Part shown: one piece after another, positions 1 through 7,023 of the stretch | Layout: each line of letters starts with the position of its first letter | Position numbering within the stretch: the stretch's first letter is position 1 | DNA from: Ktedonobacteraceae bacterium | Lineage (GTDB): Bacteria; Chloroflexota; Ktedonobacteria; Ktedonobacterales; Ktedonobacteraceae | Assembly: GCA_014896635.1 (NCBI GenBank) | Contig: JADBKA010000209.1 | Location: 1-8,331, forward strand | Direction: 5' to 3' | Length of the DNA stretch: 8,331 bases | Translations under genes and position numbers: made by a program | Notes under the pieces: model-generated | What the model was told of the DNA's origin: nothing | The model's database searches: none | What the model saw: only the letters and a program-made list of their open reading frames with translations

Positions 1-62
1 GACGATAGCAAATTCTTTCATGACGTACGCGGCGCGGAGACCCGCATGAGCGTAGACTTAAC

Positions 63-100
63 AAAAAAGGGGGTCCAGGGGACGGCCCGTCCCCTGGACC
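63..100 (-). terminator. Intrinsic (rho-independent) terminator of thiC
   Basis: A perfect 14-bp inverted repeat (72-85 against 87-100) has a single central base. Read on the minus strand it is followed by CCC and then a run of six T (68-63), the classic GC hairpin plus U-tract. It begins five bases after the thiC stop codon, so it ends the thiC transcript. On the plus strand there is no T-run after the stem, so it looks unidirectional. The left half of the stem recurs at 3829-3844. Confidence 0.93.
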
Positions 101-105
101 TCTGC

Positions 106-2132
<2,027 letters not shown>

Positions 2133-2156
2133 AGGTTTTGAACACTCTGGTTGTTG

Positions 2157-2185
2157 CACCTGCTTCTCCCAGAGAGAGGCAGGTG
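2157..2185 (-). promoter_or_regulatory. Hairpin near the predicted 5' end of the thiC mRNA
   Basis: A 7-bp inverted repeat (CACCTGC/GCAGGTG) has an inner TCTC/GAGA pairing. No T-run follows on the minus strand, so it does not look like a terminator. If the promoter at 2191-2217 is right, transcription would begin at about 2184-2185 and the mRNA would start with this stem. It may protect the 5' end or insulate aptamer folding. The inverted repeat is seen; the role is inferred. Confidence 0.45.
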
Positions 2186-2190
2186 TGATG

Positions 2191-2217
2191 ATAATAGCAT
2201 AGCACAGGAACAGGCAA
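2191..2217 (-). promoter_or_regulatory. Candidate sigma-70-type promoter of thiC
   Basis: On the minus strand, TTGCCT (2217-2212) resembles a -35 box and TATTAT (2196-2191) a -10 box. The 15-base spacer is short, but the -10 is preceded by TGC, an extended -10 (TGn) that can compensate. It sits about 60 bases upstream of the aptamer and just after the end of the P450 remnant, the expected place for a riboswitch promoter. The call rests on motif resemblance only. Confidence 0.45.
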
Positions 2218-2232
2218 CCTGCCAGTCCTACT

Positions 2233-2433
2233 TTAGAACGTGAACGTCATTGGTAGGCTTGCCAGGGCGCGGAATTTGCCGGGTTTCCATCGCAACTGTT
2301 CTGGCTCAACTGCCAGGCGCAAAGCGGCCATCCTGCACAGCAGCGTCTCAAACGCGATCTGACCCTCCAAACGCGCCAGAGGAGCGCCCAGGCAGAATGG
2401 ATACCTCATGTTGGGGAACTTTGCCTCACATAA
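2233..2433 (-). pseudogene. C-terminal remnant of a cytochrome P450
   Basis: Directly after the GH3 stop, and in its reading frame, the minus strand encodes a stretch ending at a TAA (2235-2233) that is plainly the end of a bacterial P450. From the ATG at 2409 it reads MRYPFCLGAPLARLEG and continues through ETLL, RLAVEPEQLRW and a final LPMTFTF (58 residues). FCLGAPLAR is the heme-thiolate loop with the proximal cysteine plus the start of helix L; the rest matches the family's C-terminal strands. The glycines and histidine that normally precede the cysteine (FGxGxHxC) are lost. Nothing upstream resembles the I-helix or ExxR segments, so most of a roughly 400-residue enzyme is missing. No ribosome-binding site stands at a useful distance from the ATG. 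I infer a deletion or rearrangement scar with no function as an oxygenase. Confidence 0.8.
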
Positions 2434-3687
2434 CTAGTGCTTCTCACCGGCACTGGCTCCCATTGCCAGGCGTTGCGCAATATCCTGCGTGATAAGCCTG
2501 TATTTCAATTTCAGGGTGAGGATACGTGTGACCGAGGCGTCAATCTGCTCGGAAGGAATATCACCTTTGTTCACTGCCTGCTGAAGACCGGCAAGCATGG
2601 TGCGTGTTTCCTGCAAGCCACGCGGACCAAGCAGGAGATCAGTGCCGGCTGTGACCGCCAGTACGGCAGCCTGCGCGAGATTATAGGTATTGCTGATACC
2701 GCCCATCCAGAGCGTATCGCTGATGACTACACCCTGAAAGTTCAGATCGCGGCGTAGCAACTTCGTGATGACGGCAGGTGAGAGCGAGGTGGGCAGCTTC
2801 GGGTCAAGTTGAGGATTGAGGATGTGCGTGACCATAACCATCGGAACAACGCCTTCGCCGATCAGTACACGGTAGGGTACCAGGTCAACGGCGTTCAATG
2901 CATCCAGGCCGCGATTCATCGTGGGCAGCGCGAGGTGAGGATCGAGATTAGCACTACCGAGGCCGGGAAAGTGCTTGAGACAGCCGATCACGCTGCCATC
3001 GGTCAGTCCCTTGAGGTAGGCGCGCCCCATGTTTGTGACCAGCGTTGGATCGGAGCCGAAGGTGCGCTGCGGCAGACCGGGGTTTTTTGGATTGGTCAAC
3101 ACATCGACCACTGGCATGAAATTGACGTTCAGACCGAGTTGCGCCAGGTCAGTTGCGGCGTTCTTGCCGGCATCATAAGCTGTCTGGGGATTCTTCGTCG
3201 CTCCGATAGACGCCTCGGACGGTCGCTCACCCGTTATGCGGCGCAGTTCGTTAATTAGCCCGCCTTCGTAGTCGGTGCTGATGAAAAGCGGGATGCGCGC
3301 CTGTGCCTGCATGGCCTGATTAAGAGCCGTCAACTGGCTGCGCGTTTGCGCGTTGCCGTTTTTATTCTCGATCAATACGCCGCTAACCTGATTCACGCTG
3401 ATCATCTCTCTCAGATCATCGTTCAGCACCGGACCGTAGAATTCGACAATCACCATCTGCCCAAGCTTCTCTTCCAGCGTCATATGCTGCACGATCTTTG
3501 CCGCGAGTTCACCCTCTGTCAGCGGCGTGGGAGTTGTCGTCACTGCTGCGGGTTTAGCTGTGGCGCTACCGGAAGGAATTGGTGTTGCTTTGCTAGCAGA
3601 ACCGGCGAGCGGCGCGCAGGAGCTGAGCATAAAGAGCAGAGATGCCAGAAAATATCGCCTGTTATATTTTTGTCTGCCTGGATGCAT
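2434..3687 (-). CDS. Glycoside hydrolase family 3 lipoprotein (probable beta-N-acetylhexosaminidase, NagZ-like)
   Basis: A predicted exported 417-residue hydrolase that probably removes terminal N-acetylglucosamine from peptidoglycan or chitin-derived sugars. The start at 3687 was chosen because AAGGAG lies about nine bases upstream and the product then opens with a clean lipoprotein signal: NRRYFL (residues 9-14), a hydrophobic run, and lipobox LSSC with C24. A Ser/Thr/Pro/Ala-rich linker runs to about residue 58. The GH3 TIM-barrel domain follows: LEEKLGQM, DYEGG (about 139-143), then KHFPGLG (238-244) with the D-x-H pair D249/H251, matching the Asp-His acid/base dyad of NagZ-type enzymes. 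GVVISDTLWMGG contains the probable nucleophile D324. The protein ends soon after the barrel, with no second GH3 domain, as in NagZ. The usual DQEGGRVQR segment is altered to DYEGGLINE, so substrate preference may differ. The ATG at 3759 would add 24 charged residues that spoil the signal peptide. Confidence 0.9.
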   Translation of the reverse strand: MHPGRQKYNRRYFLASLLFMLSSCAPLAGSASKATPIPSGSATAKPAAVTTTPTPLTEGELAAKIVQHMTLEEKLGQMVIVEFYGPVLNDDLREMISVNQVSGVLIENKNGNAQTRSQLTALNQAMQAQARIPLFISTDYEGGLINELRRITGERPSEASIGATKNPQTAYDAGKNAATDLAQLGLNVNFMPVVDVLTNPKNPGLPQRTFGSDPTLVTNMGRAYLKGLTDGSVIGCLKHFPGLGSANLDPHLALPTMNRGLDALNAVDLVPYRVLIGEGVVPMVMVTHILNPQLDPKLPTSLSPAVITKLLRRDLNFQGVVISDTLWMGGISNTYNLAQAAVLAVTAGTDLLLGPRGLQETRTMLAGLQQAVNKGDIPSEQIDASVTRILTLKLKYRLITQDIAQRLAMGASAGEKH

Positions 3688-3691
3688 AGTC

Positions 3692-3701
3692 CGGTGCTCC
3701 T
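3692..3701 (-). promoter_or_regulatory. Ribosome-binding site deciding the GH3 start
   Basis: Minus-strand AAGGAG is followed by about nine bases and then the ATG at 3687. A purine-rich stretch (GAAAGAGAGAAAAAAAGCG) lies just upstream. This supports the start that exposes a lipoprotein signal rather than the longer reading frame from 3759. Confidence 0.6.
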
Positions 3702-3827
3702 TCGCTTTTTTTCTCTCTTTCACAGATAATCTTCCAGATATTTCAGCTCTTGCTGCCACTCATCTTCGTAGGGACTCAAGATTCGTACAATTGTATGGGC
3801 AACGGCTAGATTCCTGGCTGAAAAGCA

Positions 3828-3855
3828 GGGGTCCAGGGGACGGCATGCCCCTGGC
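3828..3855 (-). repeat. GC-rich hairpin repeat related to the thiC terminator
   Basis: Seventeen bases on the plus strand (3828-3844) are identical to part of the thiC terminator stem at 70-86, in the same orientation. Here the stem is CCAGGGG/CCCCTGG (3833-3839/3848-3854), 7 bp with an 8-base loop. On the minus strand it is followed by ACCCCTGCTTTT, so it may work as a weak terminator after the M16 gene. Two copies of one stem-loop in 4 kb suggest a dispersed element, but two copies do not prove a family. Confidence 0.6.
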
Positions 3856-3874
3856 GGAGACGAAGGGTGTCTCC
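3856..3874. repeat. Second hairpin of the intergenic cluster
   Basis: A 6-bp inverted repeat GGAGAC/GTCTCC surrounds a 7-base loop and abuts the 3828-3855 hairpin with one base between them. There is no T-run on either side. It is probably part of one compound structured element with its neighbours. Confidence 0.45.
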
Positions 3875-3886
3875 CCGAAACCCTCT

Positions 3887-3913
3887 TTTCTCCTTTCAGG
3901 GAAGAAGGAGAAA
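3887..3913. repeat. Third hairpin of the intergenic cluster
   Basis: A 9-bp inverted repeat TTTCTCCTT/AAGGAGAAA (3887-3895/3905-3913) has a 9-base loop. Neither side has a clear U-tract. The three stem-loops span 3828-3913 in the spacer between the M16 and GH3 genes (3688-4001), where no intact gene is supported. The rest of that spacer shows only a doubtful coding tail (about 3720-3806). Confidence 0.45.
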
Positions 3914-4001
3914 GGCAAGGGAACCACCTTAAGTTCTCACTTATGGGGCCTTTTCCCATTGCGCGCTTCCTCGCTTTGTGTTCCTGTTCCTGGGTATCAA
4001 G

Positions 4002-5279
4002 TCAGAGCAGATTGCCAACCAGTTCGTCTCTGGTGAGTGGACCAATGGCCGCGATGGTCAGCGGATTGAGCAGAGAGAAGCGATGCAGCACGTTGAGTAC
4101 CTGCTCCTGCGTCACGGCGTCAATAGCCCGCTTCACATCTTGTATAGTCTTGATTTTGCGTTCAAACCACCAGGAGCGCGCAATGGCGCTCATGCGTGCG
4201 CCAGAACCTTCGCCGCGCATGACGGTCTCGCTCTTCAACTGCACTTTCGCCCGTTCTAGTTCGTCTGCTGTGATCCCTTCCTGCGCCAGCTTGCGCAGCT
4301 CGTTCACAATCACTTCCAGGCACTCATGGCATTGCTCAGGCGTGGTGCCGGCATAGATGCGCAGTGCGCCGCTGTTTCTGCTGCTCGTCAGATTCGCTGA
4401 GACGCTGTAGACCAGCCCGCGTTTCTCGCGCACCTCGACGAACAGGCGCGAAGCCATATTGCCGCCGAGCACCTCGCTAACGATCAGGCCAGCATAGTAG
4501 TCGGGGTCGGTATAGGCGGGGAACGGAGACATCAGTGCCAGGTGTTCCTGTTTGCCGTCCTGGTGCTCCAGAGCCACCTCGGATACAGGATTCACCACCT
4601 GTTCTGGTGTTGGTGTAGCGCGGCCTTCCCAGTTCCCGAAAAGCGCCTGCATGCTCTCCACCACGTGCTCCCAGTCGAACTTGCCAGCGACAGAGAACAG
4701 CATGTTATTCGGCTGGTAGCGTGCCTGCCAGAATTCTTGCAGATCGCTGCGCTGCAACGCCTGTACGCTCTCGTGTGTTCCGAGGATCGGGCGGGCCAGT
4801 CCGCTACCGCGATAGTAGACGGAGCGCAGCAGTTCAAAGATGCGGTTCATCGGTTCGTCATCGCGGCGACGAATCTCTTGCAGCACAATATTGCGCATCT
4901 GCTCCAGCTCATCGCGGGGAAAGGTAGGCTGGCGCAGCACTTCCTGGATGAGAGCGAGCGCGGCATCAAATTTCGTATGCACCACCTGTGTCCAGAGCAT
5001 CGCCATCTCCATACTGGTACTGGCGCCTTTGCGTGCACCTAGCGATTCAAACGCTTCGTTGAGAGCGCGAGCATCTTTTTGTTTCGTCCCCTGGAAAAGC
5101 ATATACTCGAAGAGATGAGCCAGTCCTTTTTTCTCTGCCGGCTCGTGGACTACGGCGGCATCCAGTTGTACGCCAAAGGCTGTCGAACTGAGACCTGGCA
5201 TGTACTGGCCGATCATCTCGATCCCGTTGGGCAGGCGATGATAGAAATAGTTGGGTGGAAGATTCTGCTGTTCGATCAT
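4002..5279 (-). CDS. M16 family (M16B, processing-peptidase-like) protein with degenerate zinc motif
   Basis: A 425-residue two-lobed M16 fold with no signal peptide, so probably cytosolic. The N-terminal lobe has the expected GLAHLFEYMLFQGT, LNEAFESLGA and TSMEM blocks, and LQEIRRRDDEP with E135 at the third-ligand position. The C-terminal lobe has LGGNMASRLFVEVREKRGLVYSVSA (in two parts: LGGNMASRLF, then VEVREKRGLVYSVSA), including the R284/Y291 pair used in substrate binding. The inverzincin motif HxxEH reads H55-L-F-E58-Y59: the second histidine codon is TAT in place of CAT or CAC. Loss of this ligand predicts weak or no zinc binding. Bacterial M16B enzymes often pair an active HxxEH subunit with an inactive R/Y subunit, but no partner gene is adjacent here. 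The start ATG overlaps the stop of the upstream gene as ATGA, with AGAGGGA upstream, indicating translational coupling. It could be a scaffold or an inactive subunit; function unknown. Confidence 0.93.
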   Translation of the reverse strand: MIEQQNLPPNYFYHRLPNGIEMIGQYMPGLSSTAFGVQLDAAVVHEPAEKKGLAHLFEYMLFQGTKQKDARALNEAFESLGARKGASTSMEMAMLWTQVVHTKFDAALALIQEVLRQPTFPRDELEQMRNIVLQEIRRRDDEPMNRIFELLRSVYYRGSGLARPILGTHESVQALQRSDLQEFWQARYQPNNMLFSVAGKFDWEHVVESMQALFGNWEGRATPTPEQVVNPVSEVALEHQDGKQEHLALMSPFPAYTDPDYYAGLIVSEVLGGNMASRLFVEVREKRGLVYSVSANLTSSRNSGALRIYAGTTPEQCHECLEVIVNELRKLAQEGITADELERAKVQLKSETVMRGEGSGARMSAIARSWWFERKIKTIQDVKRAIDAVTQEQVLNVLHRFSLLNPLTIAAIGPLTRDELVGNLL

Positions 5280-6928
5280 TTTTGTTCCCTCTCAACCTCG
5301 TTGAAGATCATCATATCAATCAGTTGCTCGACAGGCGCGCGGTCGTCGGTGAAAAATGCGCTGGCCTGCCGCTCTTCGCGGATATTCCCATATTTTAGAC
5401 TGTTGAAGGCTACTGTTTGTAAGAGCGGGTTGGCAATCTGTGCAGTATTTACCTCGAAGTTTGCAAGCTGTGTAGGCGCGTTTGTGGCAATAACCAGGCT
5501 GTTCGCAAAGCGCATGCTGTCGATGATATAGACGTTGGGGAACACCACGTGCATGGTTTTAGCCAGGGCATCGACGAGTCGAAAATCTTTGCCTGTGCGC
5601 CCGGCATTGATCACAGCAACGCCGGTTGGCGTAAGGTGTGCGCGTACCTCACGGAAGAATTCGGTTGTCGTTAATTGAAACGGCACATAGGGTTGCTGGT
5701 AGGCATCGATACCGATAATATCGTACTTTTTAGGCGTGGTCTGTAGAAAGTAGCGTCCATCCTGAACTACAACGCGGAGATTCGGCTCCTGCATTTGGAA
5801 ATACTGGCGCGCCAGGTTCACGATCTCGCCGTCGATTTCCACGCCGTCCATTGCCACACTCCCCCCGTAAGCAGCGTTGATCTCGCGTGGAATGGTTCCC
5901 GCGCCCAGGCCGACGATGCAGGCCGAGCGCACACGGTCAGACGTAAAGGGAGGGTTGTTGAAATACGGCGCGATCATAAAATAATCCCAGGGACCGTTAG
6001 TGAGCACCTGGTTGGGATTATAGATCGAATGTACACCGAGTCCTTCGTTCAAAATGAGCTGGGTCTCGTTGCCGACTCTGACCACCTGGATATAGTTATA
6101 GAACGATTCGCGTTCGGCCAGCATCGTTCCCCCGCCGTTCGATCCGCGCGGCGGCTTGATCGGTCCGCTCATTCCGGTAAGCGTCAGCAGCACTGGCAGC
6201 AGTAGCAGGACGGTGAGAACACTTTTATCTATACGTGGCTTTGAAGGACCGTTTTTACCAGCCCGCGCAGTAATTAAACCTATCAGGGAAAACAACAGCA
6301 ATATAGCTGAGAAAACCAGAAACGTGCGATAGGTCCCTATGGTGGGGATCAGCCAGAGCACGGGCAGAAAGGTGCCGAGGATGCTGCCAGCGGTCGAGAT
6401 AGCGTAGAGCAGCCCGGCGGTACGTCCTGATCTGCCAACCTGGCGTACATGCAAGCGGATGGCAAATGGGGAGACACAGCCGAGCAGGATCATCGGAAGC
6501 GAAAAAAGCAGGATGACCGCGACCAGCGAGCCGTAGAAGACGCCTATCGAATAGGTGGCGAACGCGGACAGCGACCAGCTCAGGATGGGACGCGAGACGA
6601 CCGGGATCAGGCTGATCAGCAATGCAGCGAGAGTGATCAGGCCATAGAACACCTCAGGTTTCGGATAGCGGTCCGCCACGCGGCCACCGATATAGTAGCC
6701 CAGAGTAAGATAGAGCAGGATCAGTCCAATGAGGTTGGCCCAGACGAATTGCGACGTACCGAAATAGGGAGCCAGCAGACGTGAGGCTGCCATCTCTACC
6801 GCCAGAGAGGCTGCCCCGGCCACAAACACTTGCAGAATAAGCAGCCCGCTCTGGAGTGAGCGCCCGCTGGTCGCGGCTACCGCCCCCTCTTCTACCTCAC
6901 CCTTACGCGAACCTGTAGTGGTAGACAT
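5276..6928 (-). CDS. Membrane protein fused to a spermidine-synthase-like methyltransferase-fold domain
   Basis: A 550-residue fusion. Residues about 28-252 contain roughly eight hydrophobic helices, opening with the VFVAGAASLAVEM-ASRLLAPYFG signature of the MFS-like part of fused spermidine-synthase proteins. A short loop leads to a cytosolic Rossmann domain. There, VGLGAGTIP (339-347) is the nucleotide-binding glycine loop, VEID (363-366) the acidic ribose-binding segment, QDGRYF (389-394) the adenine-side motif and IDAY (407-410) the catalytic-site region. TDDRAPVEQL (527-536) is the family's C-terminal signature. True spermidine synthases have a DxxDP-type motif where this has IDAYQQPYVP, so aminopropyl transfer to putrescine is not assured. 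No adjacent speD or other polyamine gene is seen. The start ATG at 6928 has only a weak GAGAG site; a TTG at 6988 would add 20 residues and is less likely. It lies 95 bases after the upstream gene and overlaps the M16 gene, forming a two-gene unit. No convincing promoter was found in that gap. Confidence 0.9.
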   Translation of the reverse strand: MSTTTGSRKGEVEEGAVAATSGRSLQSGLLILQVFVAGAASLAVEMAASRLLAPYFGTSQFVWANLIGLILLYLTLGYYIGGRVADRYPKPEVFYGLITLAALLISLIPVVSRPILSWSLSAFATYSIGVFYGSLVAVILLFSLPMILLGCVSPFAIRLHVRQVGRSGRTAGLLYAISTAGSILGTFLPVLWLIPTIGTYRTFLVFSAILLLFSLIGLITARAGKNGPSKPRIDKSVLTVLLLLPVLLTLTGMSGPIKPPRGSNGGGTMLAERESFYNYIQVVRVGNETQLILNEGLGVHSIYNPNQVLTNGPWDYFMIAPYFNNPPFTSDRVRSACIVGLGAGTIPREINAAYGGSVAMDGVEIDGEIVNLARQYFQMQEPNLRVVVQDGRYFLQTTPKKYDIIGIDAYQQPYVPFQLTTTEFFREVRAHLTPTGVAVINAGRTGKDFRLVDALAKTMHVVFPNVYIIDSMRFANSLVIATNAPTQLANFEVNTAQIANPLLQTVAFNSLKYGNIREERQASAFFTDDRAPVEQLIDMMIFNEVEREQK

Positions 6929-7023
6929 ACCAGAATTTCTCTCTTTCCTCAAAAGTGGTCCGGGGGAGTTCCCAGGCTCTCGTAGCAATTTTGTCCCGTG
7001 TGCTGAACATTGCCACAGTTTCT

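Noticed and set aside
1..60. Possible start of another minus-strand gene (ATG at 21 reading MKEFAIV) or end of a plus-strand frame
   Set aside because: Only seven codons are visible with no clear ribosome-binding site. Two plus-strand frames are also open over much of this stretch, so no gene can be assigned.
3786..3795. Perfect 10-bp palindrome TACAATTGTA upstream of GH3
   Set aside because: It could be an operator, but it is short, single-copy here and overlaps the possible coding tail; no regulator is linked to it.
3828..3913. CRISPR-like or transposon-end interpretation of the hairpin cluster
   Set aside because: The stems differ from one another in sequence and length, there are no regularly spaced direct repeats, and there is no transposase gene or target-site duplication beside them.
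3527..4036. Plus-strand frame of 169 codons over the GH3 start and the M16-GH3 spacer
   Set aside because: It covers the antisense of the GH3 signal peptide and then the hairpin repeats. No protein-family resemblance.
6929..7023. Search for a promoter between the TPR gene and the membrane protein gene
   Set aside because: No pair of -35 and -10 boxes with acceptable spacing was found, so an operon with the upstream gene or a non-standard promoter is equally possible.
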